From: Bacilli bacterium
GTDB taxonomy: Bacteria > Bacillota_I > Bacilli_A > RF39 > UBA660
Direction: 5' to 3'
Assembly: GCA_024698845.1 (NCBI GenBank)
Contig: JAILQR010000067.1
Span: 1-12,408, forward strand
DNA: 12,408 bases
In this document: in pieces, positions 1-7,560 of the stretch
Layout of the letters: each line of letters starts with the position of its first letter
Numbering within the stretch: position 1 is the first letter of the stretch
Position numbers and translations under genes: made by a program
Notes under the pieces: model-generated
What the model saw: the letters and a program-made list of their open reading frames with translations, nothing else
What the model was told of the DNA's origin: nothing
Database searches by the model: none

Positions 1-66
1 CATGTATTATACCATATTATAAGCTTATATAAAATATGATTTACGACAAGGAAATATACACTTTAC

Positions 67-95
67 TAGACAAAATAAGCATATTGTGTTATTAT
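67..95 (+). promoter_or_regulatory. Predicted sigma-A promoter of rnjA
   Basis: A -35 element TAGACA (67-72) is followed by a 17-base spacer and a -10 element TATTAT (90-95). TGT stands directly before the -10, giving an extended -10. Transcription would start near 102 and leave a leader of about 40 bases with ribosome binding site AAAGGAGAG at 129-137. Nothing else is recognisable in bases 1-143. This is motif reading only. Confidence 0.6.
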
Positions 96-143
96 TAACT
101 ACAGTTAAACGAACTTGTTTTTTATATCAAAGGAGAGATTTTT

Positions 144-1817
144 ATGAAAAATAATGGACAAACTACGTCTATAATTGCTTTAGGTGGTTTAGGCGAAGTT
201 GGAAAAAACATGTACGTTATATCACATAACGATGAAATAATAATAATTGATGCAGGTGTTATGTTCCCTGAAGATGAATTATTAGGTGTTGATTATGTAA
301 TTCAAGATATTACATATTTAAAACAAAATGAAGATAAAATTAAGGCACTTATTATAACTCATGGTCATGAAGACCATATAGGTGGTATACCTTTTTTACT
401 TCAAAGTGTCAAAATTCCTGTAATATATGCATCACCAATTGCAAAAGACTTAATTAATAAAAAATTAACAGATAGAAATATCGCATACGAAAATATCGAA
501 ACTGTTGATTCTTCAACTATTATTAATACCAAAAACTTCAAAATAGAATTTGTTAACACAACTCACTCTATTCCAGAAAGTTATGCAATTGCAGTACATA
601 CACCAAATGGAATAATCTTCCACACAGGAGACTTTAAATTTGACTTAACACCTATCGGACCAATGGCTGATATTCACAAAATGGCAGAACTTGGAAAAGA
701 AGGCGTTAAAATATTACTAGCTGACTCAACAAATGCATTAGTGCCAGGATTTTCAAATAGTGAAAGTTTTGTTGATGACACATTAAATGATATTGTATCT
801 AGACACTACGGAAGAATAATTATTGCAACATTTGCGTCAAACATATACCGTGTTAAACATATTGTTGAAACATGTAAGAAAAATAATCGTAAAATAATTA
901 CTTACGGAAGAAGTATGGAAAATGCTATTGAAATAGCTCTTAATAACGGACTACTTGATGATAGATCAATGTTTATTGATAGTAACCAAGCAAAAAATTT
1001 AAAGAAAAATGAAGTATGTATTTTATGTACAGGTACTCAAGGTGAACCACTTGCTGCATTATCTAGAATAGCAAATGGAATCCATAAACAAGTACAACTT
1101 CAATCAGATGACTTAGTAGTATTCTCATCATCTCCTATTCCAGGAAATGCAGCAAGCATTAACAGAGTTATCAATAAATTATACTTAAAAGGTGTTAAAG
1201 TATTTACAAATTCAGAATTAAGCAATATTCACACATCAGGACATGCTAAAGCTGATGAACTTAAGTGGATGCTTCGACTTATTAAACCAGAATATTTCAT
1301 GCCAATACATGGTGAATATAGAATGTTAACTGAACATGGTAATATTGCACAAGACTGTGACATACCAAAAGAAAATGTTCTTATTTGTCAAAATGGTGAC
1401 GTTGTAGAATTATCTGATAAAGGTGTTACAAAAAACGGAAAAGTTCAAGCTGGAGACATTTATGTGGACGGTTCAAGAATTGGTGAAGTTGGATCTGTTG
1501 TTATTAAAGATCGAAAACTAATGAGCCGAGATGGAATTTTAGTTACTATCCTTAATATTAATCCATTAACAAGAACACTTCTAATTAAGCCAAATGTAAC
1601 AACAAGAGGTTTTGTAATGGTTAATGAAAACCAAGCTTTAATTCAACAAATAGAAAATAAAGTATCAGAAGTTGTAAAAGATTTCTTAGCAAATAATACA
1701 TATAGTTATTTAGATTTAAAAAATCAAATTATTTTAGAACTTCATCCATTTATTAATGAATTAACTGGTAGAAGACCAATTATTCTTCCAGTAATAATGG
1801 AAGTTAAACAATCATAA
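144..1817 (+). CDS. rnjA: Ribonuclease J (5'-3' exo- and endoribonuclease)
   Basis: This metallo-beta-lactamase/beta-CASP ribonuclease turns over mRNA and matures rRNA in the cytoplasm. In the family it removes nucleotides 5'-3' from monophosphorylated ends and can also cut internally. At 557 residues it matches the length of Bacillus RNase J1. The metal-binding motif HGHEDH is complete (H73, H75, D77, H78), followed by H141 in THSIPES and D163 in TGDFKFD. The beta-CASP part carries SGHA (H367) and HGEYR (H389), and a C-terminal domain follows from about residue 450. All metal ligands are present, so an active enzyme of J1 type is expected rather than a degenerate J2. The ATG start is fixed by AAAGGAGAG seven bases upstream. 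The gene has its own promoter and ends in a two-way terminator shared with the convergent HerA gene. Whether a second paralogue exists elsewhere cannot be seen. Confidence 0.95.
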   Translation: MKNNGQTTSIIALGGLGEVGKNMYVISHNDEIIIIDAGVMFPEDELLGVDYVIQDITYLKQNEDKIKALIITHGHEDHIGGIPFLLQSVKIPVIYASPIAKDLINKKLTDRNIAYENIETVDSSTIINTKNFKIEFVNTTHSIPESYAIAVHTPNGIIFHTGDFKFDLTPIGPMADIHKMAELGKEGVKILLADSTNALVPGFSNSESFVDDTLNDIVSRHYGRIIIATFASNIYRVKHIVETCKKNNRKIITYGRSMENAIEIALNNGLLDDRSMFIDSNQAKNLKKNEVCILCTGTQGEPLAALSRIANGIHKQVQLQSDDLVVFSSSPIPGNAASINRVINKLYLKGVKVFTNSELSNIHTSGHAKADELKWMLRLIKPEYFMPIHGEYRMLTEHGNIAQDCDIPKENVLICQNGDVVELSDKGVTKNGKVQAGDIYVDGSRIGEVGSVVIKDRKLMSRDGILVTILNINPLTRTLLIKPNVTTRGFVMVNENQALIQQIENKVSEVVKDFLANNTYSYLDLKNQIILELHPFINELTGRRPIILPVIMEVKQS

Positions 1818-1851
1818 AAAAAACATATTCATTACTTGAATATGTTTTTTT
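1818..1851. terminator. Two-way intrinsic terminator between rnjA and the HerA gene
   Basis: A perfect 14-base stem (1818-1831 with 1837-1850) encloses the loop TTACT. The outer A/T runs act as U tracts in either direction. It begins directly after the rnjA TAA (1815-1817), and its right end overlaps the leftward TAA (1850-1852) of the HerA gene, so one 34-base element serves both converging genes. Confidence 0.85.
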
Positions 1852-3604
1852 AATACCATAATTTATTAACATTAATACTTGCACTATTAGGTGTTGGATC
1901 TGGCATTTTTAATTTAACAAATGTTGGAGTTTGGAATGCTGAACCAAATACAAGTGCATTACCTGGAGCAAGAGATTTAACTCTCTCAAGTGCTTCTTGA
2001 TTAACATTAAGTGAAATACTAGAAATTAAATTTAAATCATCTGGATGGTAAATTCTAAATACAATATAATTTGTACATTGTGATAAAACAGTAGTTGTAA
2101 GTTCAGATGGTCTTTGAGTAATCATACCCAAAATAATTCCATATTTACGGCCTTCCTTACAAATACGGTCAAATATATTATATCCGAGCAATTTATAATC
2201 TGAATCTCGTTGAATATATCTATGAGCTTCTTCTAAAATTATATGAACAGGATAACTACCTCTATCCTCTAGTCCTTGTGCATAACTAAAGAACATTCTT
2301 GCATATATTTTAACAATTGTTTTTGCAAATCTATCATCTACGTTATTTAAATTAATATTTATAACTTGATTCTTTTCACCATTATCAGCAGTAAATAATA
2401 TATTGATAAAATCTTCTTTAGAAATATATTGATTCATAGTAAAGAATCTTCTATATTCACTATTAATAATATTAACTACTCTGTTTTTAAGCATATTATT
2501 ACTTTCATAAGATTGTTGAGAGTTGATAGATCCTTCACTTATTAACGCAAATTCTAATGCGTAATAAAAATCTTCAAGTGTATAATTAAAATCAAATACT
2601 GGAACTAATTCCTCTGAATTAACTTTAGTATATTTTTGTAATTCATCAATAACTAAGTTAAGTGCAGGCATCTTACCTTGATCGTCGATATTTAAACATT
2701 GTCTTAGTGTTCTATTATATCCTGGTTGAGAAATAGTTGTATTTAAATTTAAATCATTTGTGTAATAATTTGTTAATACTGCAACTATTTGGTCTCTCAT
2801 TTGAGATGAATTTTTACCACTAGATAAAATATCCATTAAACATTTAGCTATAATTTCATTTTGATATTGAATTAAATCTCCCTTACCAGAATTAAATATA
2901 TATACTAGTTTTAATGTTTTCTTAATAACATGCATTTGGCTGGCAGATTCAGCATTTAAAAGTAATGCATAGTCATCTTCATCCATTAAGAATAATGGAA
3001 TTTTTAAAACATCATCATTAGGATTATTAAATTCTGTTGTAAATTTTCTAAAATTTAATCTAGGTAAAGCACTTAATTTATCAAAAGCTTGGTTATATTC
3101 ACCATAAGCATCAAATAATACAATGTGTGCATTTTCGGGCACTTGATTATCTCTTACTTGAAATATATTTTGCATTATTCTTGCTACACCACATGATTTA
3201 CCATATCCAGAGTTACCTAATATAGTAAAATGATTAGCAAAGAATGTTTCTGTACTTGCACAAACTTTATAGCCGTTATAAATAGCTGAATCTCCTACTT
3301 CAAATTCAGAGATAATATTAGATTGATGGCCAATTAACAGTTCAAGTTCACTTTTATATAAGAATCTAATGCCATTAGCAGCACTTGGTTTTTTAGTTAA
3401 ACCTTGATAGAATTTTCCATCTACAATTTCACCAATTAGAGATATTAAAACTTCTTCATCAGTCATATGAAGAATTTCACCAACATAATTTTTATCTTTT
3501 TCAGGTACAATTACATGATAGTTTAAACATTGTAAATTAATTTTTCCAGAAAGGTTTTTTACACGTATATTGTTTCCATCGATTGCTATAAGTTCACCAA
3601 ACAT
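1850..3604 (-). CDS. HerA-type hexameric DNA translocase/ATPase, stand-alone
   Basis: This is a member of the HerA/FtsK ATPase superfamily (DUF87 type), 584 residues. The first 85 or so residues look like the beta-rich HAS-barrel seen at HerA N-termini. The Walker A motif is GNSGYGKS (130-137). A conserved FDAYGEY segment at 164-170 resembles the DxxGEY motif of HerA and VirB4 proteins. Walker B is HIILEEAH (454-461), and EGRKYGIILGMITQRPSEL (484-502) matches the C-terminal sensor/arginine-finger region of the family. There is no membrane segment. In archaea HerA works with the nuclease NurA in end resection, and some bacterial homologues act with Sir2 or nuclease partners in phage defence. 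No such partner lies in this window, and the neighbours are housekeeping genes, which favours a cellular DNA-processing role. The specific function is unknown. It has its own promoter and an imperfect ribosome binding site (GAGGTTGAT). Confidence 0.85.
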   Translation of the reverse strand: MFGELIAIDGNNIRVKNLSGKINLQCLNYHVIVPEKDKNYVGEILHMTDEEVLISLIGEIVDGKFYQGLTKKPSAANGIRFLYKSELELLIGHQSNIISEFEVGDSAIYNGYKVCASTETFFANHFTILGNSGYGKSCGVARIMQNIFQVRDNQVPENAHIVLFDAYGEYNQAFDKLSALPRLNFRKFTTEFNNPNDDVLKIPLFLMDEDDYALLLNAESASQMHVIKKTLKLVYIFNSGKGDLIQYQNEIIAKCLMDILSSGKNSSQMRDQIVAVLTNYYTNDLNLNTTISQPGYNRTLRQCLNIDDQGKMPALNLVIDELQKYTKVNSEELVPVFDFNYTLEDFYYALEFALISEGSINSQQSYESNNMLKNRVVNIINSEYRRFFTMNQYISKEDFINILFTADNGEKNQVININLNNVDDRFAKTIVKIYARMFFSYAQGLEDRGSYPVHIILEEAHRYIQRDSDYKLLGYNIFDRICKEGRKYGIILGMITQRPSELTTTVLSQCTNYIVFRIYHPDDLNLISSISLNVNQEALERVKSLAPGNALVFGSAFQTPTFVKLKMPDPTPNSASINVNKLWY

Positions 3605-3629
3605 CTAATCAACCTCTATTCTATACAAA

Positions 3630-3658
3630 ATTATAACAAATTATGTATAAAAAAACAA
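3630..3658 (-). promoter_or_regulatory. Predicted promoter of the HerA-type ATPase gene
   Basis: On the minus strand TTGTTT (3653-3658), a 17-base spacer and TATAAT (3630-3635) preceded by TGT form an extended -10 promoter. Predicted transcription starts near 3624, about 20 bases before the ATG. The -35 lies inside the stem of the upstream rny terminator, so promoter and terminator overlap. Confidence 0.6.
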
Positions 3659-3680
3659 ACCATATTTTGGTTTGTTTTTT
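3650..3680 (-). terminator. Intrinsic terminator of rny
   Basis: A 13-base stem (3650-3662 with 3668-3680) encloses a five-base loop, with an A/T run giving the U tract on the minus strand. It starts a few bases after the rny stop. Rny ends with two successive TAG codons (3684-3686 and 3681-3683). Confidence 0.85.
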
Positions 3681-3683
3681 CTA

Positions 3684-5234
3684 CTATTTTGCTTCTTCTT
3701 GAGCTCTTGTTTCGCGAACAACAGTGATTTTTATTGTACCAGGATATTGCATTTCTGATTCAATTTTTTCTTTCATTAAACGAGCTATTTTATGACTTTC
3801 TAAGTCATCAACTTCATCAGGTTTAACGATAACTCTAACTTCACGTCCAGCTTGCATTGCATAAGTTTTTTCAACTCCATCATATGAGTTACCTATTTCT
3901 TCAAGTTGTTCTAGACGTTTAATATAATTTTCAAGTGAATCATTTCTAGCACCAGGTCTTGCTGCAGATAATGTATCAGCAACTTGTACTAAAACAGAAA
4001 TTGTATATTCTTGTTTAGTATCACCATGATGAGATGCAATAGCATTGATTACAACTTCATCTTCATGATATTTTTTAGCAATATCAACACCAATATCAAC
4101 ATGGCTTCCTTCTACTTCAGAATCTATTGCTTTACCAATATCATGAAGTAATCCAGCTCTTTTAGCAAGGTTAATATTTTCACCAAGTTCACTAGCCATT
4201 AAACCACATAATTTTGCAACTTCCATAGAATGTTGTAAAACATTTTGACCATAACTAGTTCTAAAGTGTAATTTACCAATTAAAGTAACAAGTTCAGGAT
4301 CAACTTTTGTTAAACCTAAATCATAGATTGCATCATTACCAAGTTCAGTAACTTTTTGCATCATATCTTTTGATACTTTATCGTAAACTTCTTCAATTCT
4401 TCCTGGATGAATACGTCCATCCTTAATTAAAGTTTCAATAGTTATTTTGGCTATTTCTCTTCTAAAAGGATCGAATGAAGATATAACTATTGCCTCAGGT
4501 GTATCATCAATAATTAAGTCAACTCCTGTAACAGATTCAATAGTTCTAATATTTCTTCCTTCTCTACCAATTAATCTACCTTTCATTTCATCACTAGGTA
4601 AAATAATTGTACTAACTGTTTGTTCACCTACAACATCTTCAGCATATCTTTGCATTGAACCAACAATCAAATCTTTAGCCTTATCATGGGCTATTAATTT
4701 TGCTTCAGCTTCTTTTTCTTTTATAAATTCAGTCATTTCTCTTTCCATAGTAGATTCAAGCTTTTTCATAATTAAATCTTTAGCTTTTTCCTTACTCATT
4801 CCAGAGATTTTTTCAAGTTCAGTAAGTTCTTGTTTGATAAGTTCGTCCATTTTAGCTTCTTTATCTTGAACTTCTTTTTGTTTTTTAGCTAAATTGTTTT
4901 CTTTTTCCTCTAACATTTGATCACGTTTTTGAAGATTTTCTTCACGTTTATCTAAATTATTTTCACGACTTAAAAGACGAGTTTCAGCTTCTTTACTTTC
5001 AGCTTTTTTCTCTTTAATTTCAGCATCTAATTCTTGTTTTAATTTATAAGATTCTTCTTTAAGTTCAAAAAGAGCATCTCTTCTATGTTTGTCTGCTTCT
5101 TTTTTTGCATCTTCTATAATCTTATTTGCATTTCTATTTACATTTTTATTTCTAATAAAATTAATAACTAAAATTACAATTCCGCCAGCAAAAAGTCCAA
5201 TAAAAAGAGTTAAAATGGGATTTAAATCAGCCAT
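3684..5234 (-). CDS. rny: Ribonuclease Y (membrane-anchored endoribonuclease)
   Basis: RNase Y starts mRNA decay by internal cleavage from the inner face of the membrane. The protein (516 residues from the start chosen here, near the 520 of Bacillus) has all family parts in order. One N-terminal membrane helix lies at about residues 5-27. A long charged coiled coil rich in E and K runs from about 35 to 190. A KH RNA-binding domain carries IGREGRN (222-228). The HD hydrolase domain has LLHDIGKAID with metal-binding H364 and D365, and a C-terminal domain follows. An ATG four codons upstream (5246) is in frame, but its own bases form the GGAGG ribosome binding site of the ATG at 5234. The shorter form beginning MADLNP is therefore the likely protein. 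The gene sits after recA, as in Bacillus. It has its own promoter and terminator. Confidence 0.96.
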   Translation of the reverse strand: MADLNPILTLFIGLFAGGIVILVINFIRNKNVNRNANKIIEDAKKEADKHRRDALFELKEESYKLKQELDAEIKEKKAESKEAETRLLSRENNLDKREENLQKRDQMLEEKENNLAKKQKEVQDKEAKMDELIKQELTELEKISGMSKEKAKDLIMKKLESTMEREMTEFIKEKEAEAKLIAHDKAKDLIVGSMQRYAEDVVGEQTVSTIILPSDEMKGRLIGREGRNIRTIESVTGVDLIIDDTPEAIVISSFDPFRREIAKITIETLIKDGRIHPGRIEEVYDKVSKDMMQKVTELGNDAIYDLGLTKVDPELVTLIGKLHFRTSYGQNVLQHSMEVAKLCGLMASELGENINLAKRAGLLHDIGKAIDSEVEGSHVDIGVDIAKKYHEDEVVINAIASHHGDTKQEYTISVLVQVADTLSAARPGARNDSLENYIKRLEQLEEIGNSYDGVEKTYAMQAGREVRVIVKPDEVDDLESHKIARLMKEKIESEMQYPGTIKITVVRETRAQEEAK

Positions 5235-5239
5235 TTTTT

Positions 5240-5244
5240 CCTCC
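5240..5244 (-). promoter_or_regulatory. Ribosome binding site that fixes the rny start
   Basis: GGAGG lies five bases before the ATG at 5234. The in-frame upstream ATG (5244-5246) shares bases with this site and has no ribosome binding site at a usable distance, so it is rejected as the start. Confidence 0.75.
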
Positions 5245-5278
5245 ATTTATCTAACAGGTTTATAGAACCTATAAATTT

Positions 5279-5307
5279 ATTATAAAGATTTTTTAAAATT
5301 ATAGCAA
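5279..5307 (-). promoter_or_regulatory. Predicted promoter of rny
   Basis: On the minus strand TTGCTA (5302-5307), a 17-base spacer and a consensus TATAAT (5279-5284) lie just downstream of the recA terminator. The leader would be about 40 bases. It holds a weak five-pair hairpin (AGGTT/AACCT, 5256-5270). Confidence 0.6.
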
Positions 5308-5308
5308 T

Positions 5309-5336
5309 AAAAAAAGAAAAGTAATTTACTTTTCTT
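5309..5336 (-). terminator. Intrinsic terminator of recA
   Basis: The minus strand forms a nine-pair stem AAGAAAAGT/ACTTTTCTT around loop AAATT (5314-5336), followed by a U run. The left arm contains the last recA codons and part of its TAA, so the hairpin lies within the end of the gene. Confidence 0.75.
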
Positions 5337-6321
5337 CCTTAAAGCCATAATGTGTTCTAATTTTATCCTCAATTTCTTTAGCAAGTTCTGGATTATTTCT
5401 TAGATATAGTTTAGTGTTTTCTTTACCTTGACCAATTTTATTACCATTATATGAATACCAAGCACCACTTTTATCAATAATATCTAAATTAGCAGCTATA
5501 TCAATGATTTCCCCTTCTTTAGAAATTCCTTCCCCATATAAAATATCGAGTTCAGCTACATTAAATGGAGGTGCAACTTTGTTTTTAACTACCTTAATAT
5601 TAACTCTGTTACCAACTATTTTATCACCATTTTTAATTGCAACAGACTTTCTAACATCAAGTCTTACACTTGAATAAAACTTAAGAGCTCTTCCACCTGG
5701 TGTTGTTTCTGGATTACCAAAAAGTACACCAACTTTTTCTCTTAACTGATTAATAAAAATAGCAATAGTATTTGTTTTTCTTATTACTCCTGATAAACTT
5801 CTAAGAGCTTGAGACATCATTCTAGCTTGAAGTCCAACATGAGGATCACCAATTTCACCGTCAAGTTCTGCTTGAGGAACTAGTGCTGCAACTGAGTCTA
5901 TAACTATAATATTAACTGCTTCACTTTGGACCAAAACCTTACATATTTCTAGCGCTTGCTCACCGGTATCTGGTTGAGATAATAATAGATCATTGATATT
6001 AACACCTAAATTTTTTGCATAGTTCGGATCAAGGGCATGTTCAGCATCAATAAATGCAGCTGTACCGCCAAGCTTTTGTGCTTCAGCGATGGCATGAAGA
6101 GCTAGTGTTGTTTTACCAGATGATTCAGGTCCAAAAATTTCTATAATTCTTCCCTTTGGAATACCACCAACACCAAGAGCTATATCAACAGCTAATGAAC
6201 CACTAGGTGATACATCAATTTTAGCATGTTCATCAGAACCTAGTTTCATAATAGAACCAGCACCAAATTGTTTTTCAATATCTTTCATTACTTGTTCTAA
6301 AAGTTTGTTTTTATCTTTCAT
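5326..6321 (-). CDS. recA: Recombinase RecA
   Basis: RecA forms filaments on single-stranded DNA, drives strand exchange in recombinational repair, and in bacteria with an SOS response triggers LexA self-cleavage. The 331-residue sequence is a clear RecA: Walker A GPESSGKT (64-71), Walker B region IIVIDSVAALVP (about 138-149), DNA-binding loop 1 around residues 150-165, and loop 2 around the FGNPETTPGGRALKF stretch. It is somewhat shorter than Bacillus RecA (about 348), the difference lying in the variable acidic C-terminal tail. The ATG is preceded by the strong site AAGGAGAA. It lies between pgsA and rny, as in Bacillus except that cinA, usually between pgsA and recA, is absent. It has its own promoter. 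I found no Bacillus-type SOS operator (CGAAC-N4-GTTCG) in its promoter region. Confidence 0.98.
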   Translation of the reverse strand: MKDKNKLLEQVMKDIEKQFGAGSIMKLGSDEHAKIDVSPSGSLAVDIALGVGGIPKGRIIEIFGPESSGKTTLALHAIAEAQKLGGTAAFIDAEHALDPNYAKNLGVNINDLLLSQPDTGEQALEICKVLVQSEAVNIIVIDSVAALVPQAELDGEIGDPHVGLQARMMSQALRSLSGVIRKTNTIAIFINQLREKVGVLFGNPETTPGGRALKFYSSVRLDVRKSVAIKNGDKIVGNRVNIKVVKNKVAPPFNVAELDILYGEGISKEGEIIDIAANLDIIDKSGAWYSYNGNKIGQGKENTKLYLRNNPELAKEIEDKIRTHYGFKEEK

Positions 6322-6349
6322 ATGTTCTCCTTAATAATCCGACACTAAA

Positions 6350-6378
6350 ATAATATAACATATATTATTAATGTGCAA
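6350..6378 (-). promoter_or_regulatory. Predicted promoter of recA
   Basis: On the minus strand TTGCAC (6373-6378), a 17-base spacer and TATTAT (6350-6355) give a leader of roughly 20 bases before the AAGGAGAA site. No LexA-type palindrome overlaps it. Confidence 0.6.
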
Positions 6379-6413
6379 ATTGTAAAAATTGGAAATTATA
6401 TATATATTATCCC

Positions 6414-6446
6414 ATAAAAAAACCATTTTTACTAAGGAAAAATGGT
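6414..6446 (-). terminator. Intrinsic terminator of the rodZ-pgsA unit
   Basis: On the minus strand ACCATTTTT (6438-6446) pairs with AAAAATGGT (6422-6430) around a seven-base loop, followed by a U run. It lies just after pgsA and separates it from recA, which has its own promoter. Confidence 0.85.
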
Positions 6447-6454
6447 ATTTTCTA

Positions 6455-7051
6455 TTATCTATCGTACAAAAATAATTCTTTACTATTATTAAAGTATTGA
6501 ATTCCAGAAATTACAGATAAAATTGTTGCAGTTATAACTAAAACGCTAGCAACTGGAATTCCAAACATTTCAAACGGTAAGTTATAGAACATTGTTAAAC
6601 TTAAACCAACCATCATGCAAATAGTTTTAAGTTTACCCATAATACTAGCAGCAACTACTTTACCTTTATTTCCACTAATCATCTTACATGAATCAACAAC
6701 AATATCTCTAGTAATAATAATAACTGGAACATAAAGAGGAATCATTCCTTCTTTAGCTAAAATAATTAATACACCATTAACTAAAATTTTATCAGCAATA
6801 GCATCCATTACTTTACCAAAATCAGTTACAAGATTCTTGCTTCTTGCAATATGTCCATCAAGAAAATCTGAAAAAGATCCAAGAACAAATAGTCCACCAG
6901 CAATAAGCATTTTTAAACTTACAATAATACTTCCATCAATCGTATATTCCGGGAATCTAATTCCAAGTTGTTCCCAAGGAAGTAATAATAGTAATAATAC
7001 TAATATTGATACAAATACTCTAGCTAATGTTATTTTATTAGGTAAATTCAT
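6455..7051 (-). CDS. pgsA: CDP-diacylglycerol-glycerol-3-phosphate 3-phosphatidyltransferase
   Basis: This membrane enzyme makes phosphatidylglycerol phosphate from CDP-diacylglycerol and glycerol-3-phosphate, the committed step to phosphatidylglycerol and cardiolipin. The 198-residue protein carries the full CDP-alcohol phosphatidyltransferase signature D-G-x2-A-R-x8-G-x3-D-x3-D at residues 64-86 (D64, G65, A68, R69, G78, D82, D86). It has several hydrophobic helices, including about residues 10-25 and 42-60 and two or three more after residue 90. The N-terminus MNLPNKITLARV is typical of PgsA. The start is supported by AGGAGAT at 7058-7064, which overlaps the TAG of the upstream rodZ-like gene, so translation of the two is probably coupled. 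The rodZ-pgsA order matches Bacillus. A cardiolipin-synthase-like member of the same family is less likely, given the context. Confidence 0.93.
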   Translation of the reverse strand: MNLPNKITLARVFVSILVLLLLLLPWEQLGIRFPEYTIDGSIIVSLKMLIAGGLFVLGSFSDFLDGHIARSKNLVTDFGKVMDAIADKILVNGVLIILAKEGMIPLYVPVIIITRDIVVDSCKMISGNKGKVVAASIMGKLKTICMMVGLSLTMFYNLPFEMFGIPVASVLVITATILSVISGIQYFNNSKELFLYDR

Positions 7052-7062
7052 AATTTTATCTC

Positions 7063-7536
7063 CTATCCAACATAACTGATTTCATCAGTTACTCTCTTAT
7101 TAATAGTTATCTGTTTAATTGACCATGCAATAATTATTATTGCAATAATAGCAAGTGTTATATATATAACTCTGTAAAAAATCATAGGATGATTTTTAGG
7201 TATCTTTGTATAAGGAGATACAACTTTATCTTGTTGACTTTCTTCTTTTTCTTGTTCGATTACAGCTTTTTCAATTTCTTTTACTGGAATCTTAGATGTA
7301 TATTCAAATAAATATTCATTAAATGAATCTATCATTTTTTCAGCATCTAATCCAAGATATTTAGCATACTCACTTATATACATTTTAAGTTGGAAAACAT
7401 CTTGAAAAGATCCTATTTTACCATCTTCTATATTTTCTAAAAAAACTTCTTTAATGCCTAGATCGTTACTTGCTTCTTCAATACTAACCCCAGATGATTC
7501 TCTTGTAACACGCAGTATGTTACCAATCTCATTCAA
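7063..7536 (-). CDS. RodZ-like membrane-anchored helix-turn-helix protein, shortened
   Basis: RodZ links MreB filaments to the membrane and helps set rod shape. This 157-residue protein has the RodZ-type HTH_25 domain at residues 1-75, ending in the characteristic helix YISEYAKYLGLD (53-64). A charged linker (85-115) and one membrane helix at about 118-142 follow. Only about 15 residues remain outside the membrane, so the extracellular beta domain of full-length RodZ (Bacillus RodZ is nearly 300 residues) is missing. The stop is clean and pgsA follows at once, so this looks like a natural short form rather than a broken gene. The start codon is TTG (7534-7536), placed nine bases after GGAG in AAAGGAGTG. 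An ATG three bases downstream is out of frame. Its position before pgsA matches Bacillus rodZ (ymfM). No mreB gene is in the window, so the shape role is inferred from family and position. Confidence 0.8.
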   Translation of the reverse strand: MNEIGNILRVTRESSGVSIEEASNDLGIKEVFLENIEDGKIGSFQDVFQLKMYISEYAKYLGLDAEKMIDSFNEYLFEYTSKIPVKEIEKAVIEQEKEESQQDKVVSPYTKIPKNHPMIFYRVIYITLAIIAIIIIAWSIKQITINKRVTDEISYVG

Positions 7537-7543
7537 GATTATT

Positions 7544-7552
7544 CACTCCTTT
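7544..7552 (-). promoter_or_regulatory. Ribosome binding site for a TTG start (rodZ-like gene)
   Basis: AAAGGAGTG on the minus strand is well spaced for the TTG at 7534-7536. The GTG inside the site reads into TGA after four codons, and the nearby ATG is in another frame, so TTG is the best start. The site lies nine bases from the 3' strand of the RNase P RNA P1 helix. Confidence 0.7.
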
Positions 7553-7560
7553 ATTAAATA

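Noticed and set aside
110..125. CGAAC upstream of rnjA as a possible SOS box half-site
   Set aside because: The second arm GTTCG is absent at the required spacing.
1..143. Palindrome TATAAGCTTATA near the left edge as a terminator or operator
   Set aside because: It is short, AT-only apart from AGCT, and has no U tract, so no function can be supported.
1850..3604. Phage-defence system of the Sir2-HerA or DUF4297-HerA type
   Set aside because: Neither neighbour of herA is a defence effector; both sides are housekeeping RNase genes.
4447..4869. 140-codon plus-strand reading frame inside rny
   Set aside because: It is antisense to the KH and coiled-coil part of a clear RNase Y gene, has a low-complexity Ser/Ile-rich translation and no ribosome binding site that I could see.
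5256..5270. Riboswitch or attenuator in the rny leader
   Set aside because: Only a five-pair hairpin is present in a leader of about 40 bases, too small for any known riboswitch.
6837..7079. 80-codon plus-strand frame across pgsA
   Set aside because: It is antisense to the PgsA active site and upstream region, resembles no family, and is most likely chance.
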